64,000 nucleotides of DNA. Source: Certhia americana (lineage: Eukaryota; Chordata; Aves; Passeriformes; Certhiidae). The stretch lies in NCBI GenBank assembly GCA_018697195.1, contig CM031859.1:57493524-57557523 (forward strand), in the 5' to 3' direction. Position numbers and translations under genes: made by a program. Each line of letters opens with the position of its first letter. Within the stretch, counting starts at the first letter, position 1. The notes below the pieces were generated by a model. The model searched no databases, was not told where the DNA came from, and saw only the letters and a list, made by a program, of their open reading frames with translations. Below, piece by piece: positions 12,301 through 24,959 of this stretch.

Positions 12301-13776
12301 GATCATCATGCACCATATTAGTTCCACCATTTTGAATTCATCCATCATTTGAGTTCTTCAGTTTCATAGAGGGTAGAGTTTCATACAGGCAGTTTTAGAA
12401 ACAGATGTTGTTGGGAGAACAGCTGGCCAGAAATTTCCCGGTGAAGTGAAATTTCATTCCAAACACAACAAACTTGGTAACCCTTGATGAATGCAAATAG
12501 GGTTTCAAGGTAATCCTTCCCAGAGAAAGAACATCTGGATACCTCAAAGTCTTGAAAACACTTTGGAGAGAAGACTCAGAAAAGCTAGGCTTTGTGCTAT
12601 GAAAACAGGGACAGCTTTGTGTCAGGGGTTTGTATCTAGTGGATTCACATGGAATGGTGGTCCAGACGGCACTTGCATGGAGAATACACTTGCAGCTGCT
12701 AAGAATCTTATCCACTCTCCAAAAAAACCCCATTCACATCAAATGGTGTCTCACCCTGTGGTTAGGAGTTGTTTACCCAAGCAATTAAAAAAACCCCATC
12801 TCTGCAGGGATGTTAGGACCTGGCTGCAGGCTCAGTCTTGCAGATTGTACTTTCTGAGAGAATTGCTTCTGAGATAAAACATTGGCATCCATTCAACTGC
12901 ATAAAACTTATACCAGCAGTTTCTTTTATATTTGCAATGTCTGCAATTCCAGCTTCAAAAATCAAGGAAGATAAAGAAATTATAATGTAGTAGAGGCAAT
13001 GCCAAGTCATTTCATGTTGAACTAAACAGCTACCAATTTGCAAGAAATTTCAAGTGGTATTGACCTGGATCAGAATCAAGTAAGTGACATAGAAATAAAC
13101 ACCTATGTATCTCCTTACTGCTCCCCTCATCCACCTTGTCCTGTGGCACTCCCTTATTGAACTTGAGCCAAAAAAAGAAATTATATTTCCTCTGCTCTTA
13201 AAAAAAAAATAAAAGCCAACCCAAAAACAACCAACTAAACAAAAAAAATAAAACCCCACAGAACAAACCAGTTCAGATTTCATCATTATCTGCCAAAGGA
13301 CATGCATTTTAGTTATCCAATCTTGGAAAATGAAAAACATCATCTAAGAGAAAGGCACATAATTCCTATGTGCTCTACTGTTACAGAGTTATTTTATTTT
13401 TCTTCAAGAAAAAATCTTTCAGAAACCTGTTTATTTCAGGAATCATAGTGCTTCACATTTCAGCTTACTGCAGTATAAGCAGCAATGCTTCTCAAAAGCT
13501 GTAATGGATAAAAGATTTGGCATGCCCTTTGCCTACAACACTCATTAGTATATTTTAGCTGCTTGCATCCAACATGCAGGGATAGGAAGAGAAAAATCTA
13601 AACTGGAGTCACAATTCCTAAGCATGGCTGCTGTAAAAGAACCATGTTTAGAAAAACTGTCTCTGCTGTTACAAATAAGACAGTACTGGGGGGGCATTGA
13701 GAGATTCAAGATTTGTTGAGATGTAAACCATACCCATTGCATGGATAGTGGGATATGCCATTTAAGGTACAACATT
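9351..13776. other. Non-coding stretch, nothing recognised
   Basis: Contains a poly-T run at about 11795-11819 and an A/C-rich tract at 13201-13259. Open frames at 10794-11066 (minus) and 12491-12877 (plus, 128 codons) have no recognisable motifs, and the latter is opposed by a 112-codon frame on the other strand. Confidence 0.55.
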
Positions 13777-13820
13777 AAAAAAAAAAAAAAAACAAAAAAC
13801 AAAAAACAAAAAAACAAAAC
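13777..13820. repeat. (AAAAAC)n-type low-complexity tract
   Basis: About 16 A followed by repeated A6C/A7C units, read directly. Confidence 0.85.
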
Positions 13821-14920
13821 ACGGGGTAAGCTTCACCAAGGGGGCAGAAAAAAACCCACAAAAAAATTCGAAAATCAAATAGGAGGAAATGAGACAAACA
13901 CTCTAAAAGACACTAAAAATGCTAGAAAGGATTCTTACTTACAAGCATAGAGTGAAGCTTCATTTTCTTTACCTTTGATTTTTTTTTTTTTTAATCTATG
14001 TATCTTTTTTTTTACTCTGATTCCTTAATTCATGATAAACAAACATTTATTTAGTTTACAGGGAAGCCCGTTTGGTGCTGTAGAGCAAAGACAACCACGG
14101 TGAAACCAGCATATGAAATATTTAATGATTCTTCAGAGATGGAAGATTGTACTAACACAGAGGTGCTCTCACAATGCAATAAGATTAGGAGGCTCATGGG
14201 CTGGAGAATATCTCCTTCCAGGCTTCAAAAAATAAATACAAATCTATTGGCAGCTACTGACTTCTGGGAATTCAGCCTACTCAAATCAATCTTTTTTTCT
14301 TGAGTAGACATCAATACCAGCCTACAGCTGTGGTCACCATCTTTCCCAAGACATCACACACACACATATGGACATTTATATAAAGACTAGCCTATAACAA
14401 CTTAGCCTGGAACAAAGATGTCTGATAAGATAAAAGAGACCTGCAAAACCACGTGTTAAGAGAAAGGTAAATAGTCACCCAAATCGTACCAAAAACAGTT
14501 GTCATTTAGTGAAGTTTCAGATACTGGGCCCAAACATCCAAAGAGCTGATCCTCTGTGTAATAAGCTGTAAATTCTCACTTGAGGAACTGTGAATGCTAA
14601 AGTTTTACAAGAGTTCAGAAACTGACTGAACACAGATAAGATAAAAACTTTTAAGACAACACTTCTGCATCAGACACCTTCCAGTGTCCTGCAGGCACTT
14701 GTCCTCATATTCTTGTCATTTACAACTTTCAGTACAGCAGTGCAGAGCTAAACAGCAGTCATTTGTTAGTCATTACAGTGACTTTCAGATTCTTTAACCA
14801 GAAAAACAAATGTTTTAATTATTTTTCACTGTTCCAGGGAACTGCCACTGACTCTGTTGTTCCAACAGAAAGTTGCACTATATTAAAATTAATTACTTGC
14901 TATTTACAAAGGAAATATTT
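13821..14920. other. Non-coding stretch, nothing recognised
   Basis: AT-rich, with short T runs near 13980 and 14006 and a short (CA)n near 14357. No gene or element is supported. Confidence 0.55.
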
Positions 14921-14924
14921 AGTA
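14921..14924. repeat. Target site duplication AGTA (left copy)
   Basis: AGTA immediately precedes the LTR end TGATGCC and is repeated exactly after the other LTR end at 15376-15379. A 4-bp duplication is typical of gamma-like (ERV1) integration. Confidence 0.6.
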
Positions 14925-14986
14925 TGATGCCTTCTGGAGGCTGACCTGGAACAGAGACTAGACAGGGCGAAAGAATAAAGTAGGTA

Positions 14987-14992
14987 TTTATT
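14987..14992 (-). promoter_or_regulatory. LTR polyadenylation signal (minus strand)
   Basis: TTTATT on the plus strand is AATAAA on the minus strand. It lies about 111 bp downstream of the minus-strand TATAAAA at 15103-15109, the same layout as in the LTR at 6697-7139. Confidence 0.5.
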
Positions 14993-15102
14993 ACAAGCCC
15001 TCAATGTGTACACCTGGGTAGCACAAGAGTCCAGCCAGACCACACCCAAGATGCATCCCAAAGTGATCCCAAAATGGACATCCAGCTCACAAGGTCTCAC
15101 AT

Positions 15103-15109
15103 TTTTATA
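15103..15109 (-). promoter_or_regulatory. LTR TATA box (minus strand)
   Basis: TTTTATA on the plus strand gives TATAAAA on the minus strand, at the same relative position as the TATA-like box in the related LTR near 6961. Activity is unknown. Confidence 0.5.
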
Positions 15110-15375
15110 AGTTCTGGTCCATTAGCATATTAGAATCAATTGTACAACCACAGCTGCAGGTTATGAAGCTCCATCCTCCTTGGTTTTTCTTCTCACTTCA
15201 CAGTTGTTTTCATTCTTGGGCCTGAAAGTTGACCTTGGTATCAAACTAGAGAAGGAATTGTTTTGTCTGCACTATCTGCTCTGTGAAGAGAGCTTAGTAG
15301 CACTTAATATGAAAACTACCCACGAAAACAATACAGAGTCTAAAAAGTCTATAATACCTAAAACCTAAGGCGTCA

Positions 15376-15379
15376 AGTA
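15376..15379. repeat. Target site duplication AGTA (right copy)
   Basis: Exact match to 14921-14924, on the other side of the solo LTR. Confidence 0.6.
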
Positions 15380-18300
15380 CATTAAAAAACAGGACATTTT
15401 TCAGATGTTAGAGCATGTTTAACAAAAGGAGTTCCATCACTTTATTCAGGTAAATTATTGCACCTTTCTCATAGTTAACTCCTTATTAGCAATTGCAGAA
15501 CTGTGCAGATTGTAAATGAACCACCTTCACTTAGTCAATCTAATCTTCTGCTCCTAGTGGGTATAAGTAAAAACACGTGGTCTAATAAAAGCAGGTTACA
15601 CAAGCAACCTACAGCTGCGTGTTGAAAGACCGAGGATGGAGCGTCCTATTCTTGGGTAAAGGGGAGATAAAAAATCCTATACCCAAGGTTGAGTCCACTG
15701 CCTCTTGTCCTTCAAATACAAACCTCCAAGAGTCTGGATTTGTCTTCATTCCTGGCTACTCAGAAGATAGGTATCTGTCACTGAAAAACAGAAGGTGGCA
15801 TATACAGGCCCTGTGTATGCTGCCAACTTGAATAGCAGACTAAGCTGACCAGTTAATACAGGAGAAAAGCAGTCCTTTTTTGATTGCAGCTATGATAAGA
15901 AAACATCATCTGGTTTTCAATTTCCTTTTTTTTAGGATCCAGACCTCTTAACTGAAATCTGTTTAGAGGAGAACAGATAGCACCTGTCGCCTATGGTCTT
16001 TATATAAAATCTGATTAAATCATAAACAATCTAGATGAAGCAGCTATGAAAGTATTTATAGGAAATGAATCCATACACATTGCATTGTTCATCAGATAGG
16101 AATCTCTTACTGTTTACAACTGCATGTGTATCCTACTTCATCATTTCACTTAAAGACAACGTGCCAGATATAAACATGTGTGTGTCAGTCCTCACACCTG
16201 CCAAAGTGTCTTATTGCAGAAGTCAATAGCATGCACATATTTTCTTTTTTTTCCCTCCTTTATAAATAGTTGAAGCACCAGAAATTCAGTGTCCCAATGC
16301 TATTTATTAATAAATACTACTTATTAAGAGGAAGAAACTTTAAAGGGATGTGTTTCTCAGTGAACCAAATTACATGTCTCAGAACACCACCCTTTCTTCC
16401 TCTCTGAAAAGAGCTGTGATCTTTAAGATACCCTCTGAAGCTCTCCCTTCAGTATTGATATGCACCATTGCCAGGAGCTCTTTTCTGACTTGACTCAAAA
16501 GCCAAATTCTAAACACCCTTCATCTCTTCTCTTTGGTACCGCAAAACATCTGTTTGCTTGTTTTATGCCCTTTGATTTTTTCATTGTCCTTAGTGCAGAA
16601 ACACACATTACAAGCATCCATCTCCCTTGGAAACTTGGAGATCTTTGTAAGAATGCTCTTTTTATTTATCTTCAGTTTGGCATTTCTTTGATTTGTCTTG
16701 TTTATGGAAGCAGATTTTCTTTTGGGTGACACAGCAGCCCCCCATACTTAGACATTTTCAGACCAACATGATGAAGTGTTATAAATTGCTTGCTTTTTCA
16801 TACTCCCATGCAAGATAAAAGTGCAAAAGTGCATTTTTCTTTCTCTCCAAATATGTGAGATTTTTCTGGAATTGATTTTCAAACAGTTATTTATAGTTGT
16901 GATTACAGCTGCAACTCAAGACACATTAGAGTGCTCTAAGGCTCAAAAAAACTTTTCAGTATGAGAGGATCTTGGAAATAAACCTGTTATGCAATTACTT
17001 TTGCCTTTTTTCCCTGTAAACTTTTTCTAGTGACACAATAAGAGCAGCTCAGTTTGATTTTTTTTTTTTTGTTTACCATTTCTCCTTCCCCCAAAACTGC
17101 ATTCAATGTGCACTTTGTATGTTTATCCTGACAAGTGAAGTGGTGTGAATTACAGCAAGGATTCTGGGCTGCTGAGGGTAAGAGAACACAAGGACTAAGC
17201 TGCTGTTGTTTAGGTTTCCACTTCTCACAGGGACACTGAGGGATGTAAGCACAAGGTTAACAGTGAGCAGAGAAGCTTAGTATGTACTGGTATTTTGTGG
17301 GAAGAAAAGCTAAAACTGAATTTATTTTGTGCATCCACAGAGAAAACAAGGCTTTTCAGTGATTTGGAAACATGCAGAACTCCTTTTAACAGGAGAAACA
17401 GGCCTATGGAACTTTGTTATATTGAATCTGGAAATATTTGTCCACTGCCTGTCCAGATGTGTGCTTATTCACAGCACTGTCTGTAAAAGGGAAATGCACA
17501 GGGAGTGCAACATCACAGGTACATATTGATTTGAACTCCTCTGACAAATTGTAAGAAAGGGCCAGTGGGTCAGGGCAGACCAGAACAAGCTGAGTCTCTC
17601 CAAACAATTGTCATTAGAAAATAAGAAGCTGAGTACAAAAATGTGTTGAGATTTACATTTTATTAAAAATTAAGGGTTTTTTAAACCAAATGCAGCATGT
17701 CACAGCTATGGCCCTCTATTACCGCCTTCATTTATCACTCTGACTGTTGGGTACATCCCAGATTCAGGGGCCTGGATGTATGCCTGACTCATCCTCATCC
17801 CACAGTTGGGCAAAATCCCACTGCATAATAATTCTCCCTCTGGTACCTTCATTTCCACAGAAAGTAGGACAGGAAAAACATCACCCATGGTCCCACAGAT
17901 ATGCAGTCTTCATACAGAGGATTGGGGGCAAGGGGATCCTACAAAGGACATGCAAGACTCAGACTAACCATTGTTGCTCAAAACTCTTCGGCCTTTGTTG
18001 CGCACCAGCTGACTGGTGGTCTCTGCAGGTCTCCCATCTCGTCTGCTTGCTACAATATTGCAACCACTGTGTCAGAAGCACTCACAGAAAGGATGCAAGT
18101 AATGGCAATTCCTCCCTCTGGGTGCTGTGGATAACAACAATGGATTGATTACTCCTATGCAGTTAGCCATAACAGTAAAAAGCAAAGCAAAAATGAAAGC
18201 CAACACTTTTAATCCTCAAAAGTTAGAGAAAGGGAATTTCCCTTCTCAGACAACAGATAAATAGATAGACATTTTAATCAGAGCAGGGACACCTGGAAAT

Positions 18301-20599
18301 CTCCCCTCCCAGAGGAGTGTGTGATGCAGACAGTCTTTCTTTACTTCGTTCCCTCTGTCCCAAACTATGCCATGGTCCCGGAAGACTTCAGAGGAAGAAT
18401 AGATTATGTTGTCATCCATGCCAACAGATGCTCTGCTGTCCTGAACAAAAAAGAAACGGAGTTTGAATTTTCCAGAGGAAGATACTTTACCTTGGCTTTT
18501 GCTTCCTAGGAGATGTTTCAACTTTTACAGCACTCTGAAGGAAATGGGAATCATTTCTTTCTTTTGAAAGAGTAGCTGCCTTTGGAGTCCTGCACAGACT
18601 CTGGAGCTCGTGCAGATGGAGACATATGAAGACCACAGACTTCAAATTCCCATGGCAAGGGAACACTTCCACACAGTCAGAGCAAGCTGACCTGTTGTCT
18701 ATGAACACACAGCTGTTCTGTACCTCTGCAACAAGCCTGAAGAACATGCCACATTTGCTTATGCAGAGGCAGAAAAAGGACTCAGAACATGGTCCTGTGC
18801 TGTAAAGTGCGTGCTACCCTTCCCCAGTCCTGAATTGGTCACGTGCAGCTGGAACAGTTTCAAACAAACCCTAAGAAGTTTAATGTTTCCTGGTTCCACT
18901 GCCATGCTCCACATAACTTACTGCACCATACAGGCTCTACACAACACCGTTGTAGAAAGCCTTAGTTAAACTAGGAATGAAGCTCACATCAAAGAAATGC
19001 ATTTGGGGGAAAACAGTGAATGCATTTAGATTTATCCAAGAAATTTCAAACAAATAGAAAAATAAATTTCTAGGTAGAGAGCAAAAGAGGCTTTGACTGT
19101 TTAATTCCAGGACTGGTCACTGAAATCATCACCTGAAGAAGATGAAACAAACTAAGTAAGGCAGAAATTCTGAAGAAAAAGCACCAAAAAAAACCCCAAA
19201 CCAGTCATAACAAACAAAAGGAAAGGGACTTAAGAGATAAATGAACAATGCAAAGCAAGAAATATCTCCAAGTTGATGGCAGCATATTGGGGTAATTCAG
19301 GATAAGACAGAAGAAGTTTTGCAGAGGGAAAATAAAGTCACTTTTTAATAATGCCTTTGATGAGGAAAGATAAATATCTGCTAACACCAATTTGTCAGGA
19401 AAGACTGAAAAAAGTTAAGTGAACACAAAACAAGTATTTCATATAAATAAGGAGATCAGGTCTTCTGATTGCACAGAAACCTGTTCTGTCATTTAATCAA
19501 ATTTCCCCTTCCTTTATGGCCATCTTTAGTTGTGATAGATACTAGCCTCATTCTTCAAAATCTTTACAGGAAAACACAGTCTTGCAGGTTGTCAGTTTGA
19601 AACTGGACAGAAACATCAATTACGTCTAGTGATTTAGGTTTGCCAATTTGAGATTGCCCAGCCAACACACCAATGAATGCGGTAGGTTTATTTTTTGCTG
19701 TGAGATAGGATTAGGAGAAAAAAGCAAAACATTTTTAAACCTAAAAGGGTATAAAGAAAATTTTATTAACAGATTTAAAAAGAACATAATAAAAATCAGA
19801 ATAAAACCTTCAAAAAAACCTTTTCTCTCCCTCTCTACAATATTCTTTTCTACTGACAACATCAGTAGAAAAGACTGGAACTTTTAGTCAGTTTACTACC
19901 TCTGAAATAGTTTCTTCAGTTCCCTTAGGAAGAGTTTTTCTTGCCATACTACAGAGACTTCTTTACAAGAAAATAGTTCTCTCATGGTTTTAATGTCACA
20001 AAGCAATTCTGCCACCAGGGATGAAGAAGAAATCTGTTTGCAGTGTGAAATTTCTTCCTGTCTTGCAGTTTTTCTCACAGCTGCTTTCATAGGCCATTTT
20101 AATTTGTTGGGGTGATATTTTAAGAATGACCTGTTCTAGTAAAGACCAAAAGTCCATCTCTGGGACTAGAGGTCTTCCACTACTATCCCCAGGGCAAAGT
20201 TTTGCATCTCTTCATGCTCAAATTTCTCACTGAATTCACAGCAACATCCATCTGCTTCAACTACTGGCGCCCACAACTGTACCAGAATGCTACATCCCCG
20301 CAATGTATCTCTATGAGTTACAAGGAAACAAAACCAAAGTCAGAAATATCTTCACCATGGCTTTACAGGATTTTAAGTCAGACTTAAAACATCTCTTCAA
20401 TCCCTTCTATCTAGAATTAACTCTTTCTGCACTGACCTCAGAGTCCCATGCTATTATCTCTATGTGTTCATTTTTTTTTTCCTTTTCTTAATTTAGGAGA
20501 GAAATAGCATTCATAAAGCCATTTGTTCTCAAGCTTTACCATTAACTGAAACAGTTCTATAAAGTCTTGCAATGCCAAAAAGCCGATCTGGTCCAAGCT
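15380..20599. other. Non-coding stretch, nothing firmly recognised
   Basis: AT-rich with T runs near 17056-17071 and 20470. Around 17700-18150 the sequence is a little GC-richer and has overlapping open frames on both strands (77-133 codons plus, 60 minus), with no motif I can name. No gene is supported. Confidence 0.5.
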
Positions 20600-20999
20600 C
20601 TGCATCACAAACATGGCTCGCCGTGCTTCCCCACTGGCACTGCACAAACCAGCCCAACTCTGCTGGGGTGATGAAAACACAAAAAAAACCAACTGTTGCC
20701 AACGCTTTTATTCTTCTGTCCATAGTAAAGCTGGCTTAAAGCGGCTGAGCACACAAAGTTCATTGCCAGCCATGCCAAGGCGTCCATGTGAGATCGCCCC
20801 GGCCCCTCCAATCCCGGCCATGTGGTTGCTCACGGCCTGCAATGGCAGCGGCTGCACGGCTGCTCCTGGCCCCTGGGCCACTCTCTCTTTAGCTGCCCCC
20901 GGTGTTAACACAGTCTCTGTCTGGCACAGTCCAGCAGGCTCTGCTAAGAAAGAGCTTGTTTCTGCTGGCAAAGAAAGCCAGACAGCCATCTGTTGGGAT

Positions 21000-21293
21000 A
21001 GGGCCCAGTGAGCTCCCAGTGAAGGCCCAGCAGCTTCACAGCGAGGGGTTCAGCAGCTCCTCAGTGAGGGGTTCAGCAGCTCCTCAATGAGGGGTTCAGC
21101 AGCTCCTCAGCGAGGGGTTCAGCAGCTCCTCAATGAGGGGTTCAGCAGCTCCTCAATGAGGGGTTCAGCAGCTCCTCAGTCANNNNNNNNNNAGGGGTTC
21201 AGCAGCTCCTCAATGAGGGGTTCAGCAGCTCCTCAGTCAGGGGTTCAGGAGCTCCTCGGTCAGGGGTTCAGCAGCTCCTCATTCAGGGGTTCA
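21000..21293. repeat. 23-bp minisatellite (VNTR) with assembly gap
   Basis: A tandem unit of 23 bp beginning AGGGGTTCAGCAGCTCCTCA starts at 21044, 21067, 21090, 21113, 21136, 21159, then, after the N run, at 21193, 21216, 21239 and 21262, with a partial unit at 21285. Two more diverged units precede it from about 21000. The last bases of the unit vary (aatg, agtg, agcg, agtc, attc), suggesting unit subtypes. The true copy number is unknown because of the N run. Confidence 0.93.
21183..21192. other. Assembly gap (10 N)
   Basis: Ten N bases lie inside the 23-bp array. Sequence resumes out of phase with the 23-bp register (11 bases after the last expected unit start), so the N run is a placeholder and not a measured length. 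Confidence 0.98.
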
Positions 21294-21553
21294 ACACCCC
21301 ACTCACCACCCCTTTGGAGACAGACAAATCTCGGCCGGGCCCCGGGAACCAGCCCAGACCCGGCCATGCCGGCTGAGCCAGGATCGACCCGGACCCAGCC
21401 CACCAACACCACGGCCGGAAACAAAAAGAGCTATTCTCAGGGTTTTTTTCATCTTTAGATGTGTATTTACAAGAGGCATTATCCACTCTTTTTATTGGCC
21501 TAATCAGGCATCAATACTATAAAATTGTCCAATTAGAGCCAACCCAGGACACA

Positions 21554-24500
21554 GGTTAAAAGCTAAGAAATGTATATAGATATCAGAAACTATTATGAAC
21601 AGATTTGTTATGTCTTTATTTTTATTTTTAGTAAGCTTACCTGCTCACTAACAGCAAAGTGGAAAATTTATCTTATAATGCTGCACCTATTTTAATTTCA
21701 TATATTATTGCAGTGCATACATTGCACCAATGTTGGACATAAATTGTAGATTTAAGGCTTCAGACACTAGGACAGCCCTACTGATTAAACACTCTGACCT
21801 TACTGTACTCTGAAGTACTCATTTGTCCTCTTTTACCCAAAGTATTTTTCTTAATTTTTTAATATATTTGGAGACTGTTTTTTATTTTCCAGGAAAGCAG
21901 ATAATTTTGGAATTGACAGAAAAAAGAAATTTTCTGCAGTGTCACACAGTCTTTGAAGTAGCTGATCATCATCCTTGAGTTACCAGGACTAAAAGCTATT
22001 TATCCTTCAGGTGCTTGTGGGTTCTAAAAGGAGTAGCTTAAAGGTTTTTATTTAGCTGAGCTGAGAACAGACTTATTCTTTTGAAACAAAAAAGATTAAG
22101 CAAAGACTGAAGAGTGCTTGGATGTAGCACTGGGGTGTTTATAGTAATTTGTGCATAGAAACTGAGATGCTGAATAAAACAGCCCTGCTGACTTCAATGA
22201 GATCTGCACCTTGTTTTTACTAACCAGCTGTGGGTTCTGTTGGCAGAGATAGATTTGCAGACTCATGCAAAAACATTTTGGGTTAAGGGAGAGTTGTCTA
22301 AAACAAAAAAAAAAAAAAAAAAAGAAGAAGAATTATCAAAATCATGGATTGTCTTTTGTGTTTCTATCAGAGACTTCAAAAAAAGAAGAAAATGGAGCAG
22401 TTATATGCAAGAAGTAGTTGTGATCAGTAAGAAGGAACAAAATGCCTGGTGACTGACAAAAAATCCCTGTGCAAAGAAAAGCAAAGGAAATTAATGCAAA
22501 GTATATTGGTAATAACAGAACTGTATTTCAATCCTTAGATCTTGCAAATTTTGCTCTGTTCAAAAATATAACTTATTTTTCCTTGTGTGGCAGTCAAGAA
22601 GGTAATTGTACAATAAGGTTAGAAAAGATGCTGATCCTAGAACACATAACATAAACTGAATTCAAAACAGTGACTGCTTAAGCAAATGACACAAACATGG
22701 GAGTAAACCAGGATATGTATAATGATCAACTCCTGCAAATTTGTCGTGTTCTCAAGATGTAGAACTTAATCTTTAATTAATTACGTATCAGGAATGTTGC
22801 ACTCTAGGGACAAGGAGGATCATTTTTAACACACATGTCAAAGTTTACTCAACTCCTCCATGTAATTCTGAATGAACTGGGAAATGGTTGTTTCTGTACA
22901 AAATAACTGATCTGTACAGTTTTAATTAAGTACAAGGTGATCAATGGGACAGCTGCTTCTCATCCAAGCCTGCCGAGTTACTGGCATGCTTTCAGCTCAG
23001 TGTTTTATTCAGGGATAGTAACAAGGGCTATTCTTGTAGTAATATAAACTAAACTTTAATACTGCTCTCAGTGATGTCAATAGGAAGTCATATCTGGGCT
23101 AACACAATTCAGTTTCCATAAAGGAATTTAAACTACTGCAAAAACCCTCACTTCAGGGAAACATATCCTGGTTTCCAGCTGAAAGAGGTCTTATAGCCAT
23201 CTGACTGTGAGAAAGGGAACTAAAATGAAGTACTTTATTCAATTAAAAAGTAGATGCATTTTCATAATGGCATCAAATAAGCCTAAATTCTAATGATCCT
23301 TTTTGATTCTCCTTAGCCAATGAGACAGAAGACAGTGGTGGGAGTTAGACCATAGGCAAGGAGCAGCTGAAATTTTTTATAATTTTTATTTAGAGGAGTC
23401 AGACCTTATAACCACACGAAAATGTCTGAGCTTGCACAGGTGGGGTGCTCTTCCTGTCTGATCTTCAAAGATCATCATCATAAGAGTCCAACACTCATAC
23501 TTGGGACTCCATAGCTTCAATCTCAAGGGAGTGTAAGTTCATAGGTTATCTCCTCAGAGACAGGAGGTAAAGCACATCACAGAAATATGTTTTGCACAGA
23601 ATTTAGGAAAAGTTATTCTTTCCTTAAGAGAGACAGTAAAAACCAAATAGTGAAACAGAAGCTAAACATACCTATGACTGCTCAGCTGTTCTCTTTTTCA
23701 CCCACTCTGAAGACATTTCACCAGGTAAAAGTTAATTGCAGCCTCTGCATCAGATCTGCTGTTCTCCTCCTGCAGTTCCAGATGATGGGTTTACTAAAGA
23801 AGGGGCTCTTTTATAACCTCGTCAATGACTGCCTATTCAGCTTCATCTGGTGACCAAGGCCTTCTCATCAAGTGATAGATAGCTGAACTTCTGGCAGTCA
23901 GACCTCAACTACCTTGGCCTGGCCAACAGTTTTCATCATTTAAGGGTGTTCTGCATATTTATCAAAGCTGGATGACCTTCAGTGTCATCCTATCTATTCT
24001 ATCAGCATTTTAATGTTCATGAGTACTTGGAGTACAGTATGCTTATAAGTTATTTGCTGCATATCTATCCAAGGATGAAACTTGCTTACTGTATTCTATT
24101 GATCTCACTTTTTAGACAAACCTACCAAGAAAAAATAGTTAACATCAGCGTTGTGTCTGGTTCTGGGAGACCTGAGACCCCAACTTGTGTAAGTGAAAAT
24201 TGCTGCACACACTTGAAGTCCTGGTCAATCTCAGTCTGCCACTGAGAAGTTGTTCTGGATTTTGAGGGAGGAGATGAAGCCTATCTCAGAGAGCAGAGCA
24301 GACCTTCAGTTGTACCTACAATTACATTCTGTAATTGCCTGTGAGATTCACTAGTGGGAATAGTACTCTGTAGGTAAGCAATAACAAGTAGCAGGAACCT
24401 TACATTTATTATCTACCTCCTGATTTGTGGTTGGTCTTGTGGGACTTTTTTTTTTTTTGTTGTTGTTAAAATCACAAATAAAATAAATAGAAAATTAATA

Positions 24501-24959
24501 TAAACACAAATAAGTTTTCTCTTTAAAAAAATAGGTAAGAACATCAGCAGACTCTGATGCCGATGCTGGAAAGAGAAGAAAACCTCAAAGTTCCTCATGC
24601 ATTTCATTCTATATATCTCACAGCAGAAGCTAAGAATTGCCTTGGGTTTGCCTTGCTTATGCCAGTAAGAGCATACCCCTATCCTGCTGAGTGCAAATGA
24701 GAACTTTGTGCTCCAGGTGACTTGCCTTCAACTCTTCTTGTAGCCAAAAGCAATACACAAAGCAACTTCTCCCTCCTGCAGATGAGGAGCAAACTGGCTG
24801 CAATAAGCAGAGTGCAGCTTTTCCCCCTTGCCTCTACCCTTCCCATTCTAGCTTTGAAACACACATTTCACTGAATCTGGCACCACAGTGTTTTTAAGGG
24901 TGGGCAGACAAAAGTAACTCCAATATTCACCCAGGGATAACAAAAACATTTAAGCTCAT
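21554..24959. other. AT-rich non-coding stretch
   Basis: No gene recognised. Includes a poly-A run at 22305-22323 and a T run near 24447. All open frames are short and without motifs. Confidence 0.55.

Larger units (their letters stand above)
14925..15375 (-). mobile_element. Solo LTR of an endogenous retrovirus, minus orientation
   Basis: A 451-bp element with inverted ends TGATGCC (left) and GGCGTCA (right), flanked by a perfect AGTA duplication. Read on the minus strand it starts TGACGCCTTA, has a TATAAAA box (15103-15109) and an AATAAA signal (14987-14992), and ends GGCATCA. The minus-strand sequence aligns by eye with the LTR at 6697-7139 over the 5' end, the TATA region and R-U5, so the two belong to one family. 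No internal retroviral sequence is attached, consistent with LTR-LTR recombination having removed the rest. It includes open frames on both strands that I treat as chance. Confidence 0.8.
20600..21553 (-). mobile_element. GC-rich block, possible long LTR with internal minisatellite
   Basis: A GC- and CpG-rich island in AT-rich DNA. Read on the minus strand, the right edge gives TGTGTCCTGGGTTGGCTC, a plausible LTR start at 21553, followed by CCAAT-like and TATA-like words (CCAATAAAAAG near 21490). Near the left edge an AATAAAAG word (minus strand) lies at about 20705-20712. These suggest a long LTR of an endogenous retrovirus oriented minus, with the 23-bp array as internal repeats. I could not find the left boundary or a target duplication, and the TATA to poly-A distance is long. 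Alternatives are a CpG-rich regulatory region or an exon of an unrecognised transcript. Plus-strand open frames of 123 and 132 codons here are attributed to base composition and the repeat. Confidence 0.4.

Noticed and set aside
12491..12877. 128-codon plus-strand open frame
   Set aside because: No motif, and a 112-codon frame is open on the opposite strand over the same DNA.
17747..18148. 133-codon plus-strand open frame and an overlapping 77-codon frame
   Set aside because: Parts look protein-like by eye, but no family is recognisable and both strands are open. Not enough to call a pseudogene.
20613..21011. 132-codon plus-strand open frame
   Set aside because: It lies in the GC-rich block, is opposed by minus-strand open frames, and has no recognisable domain.
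21087..21458. Open frame encoding GFSSSS/MRGSAAPQ repeats
   Set aside because: It is a translation of the 23-bp minisatellite, crosses the N gap, and exists only because the repeat lacks stops.
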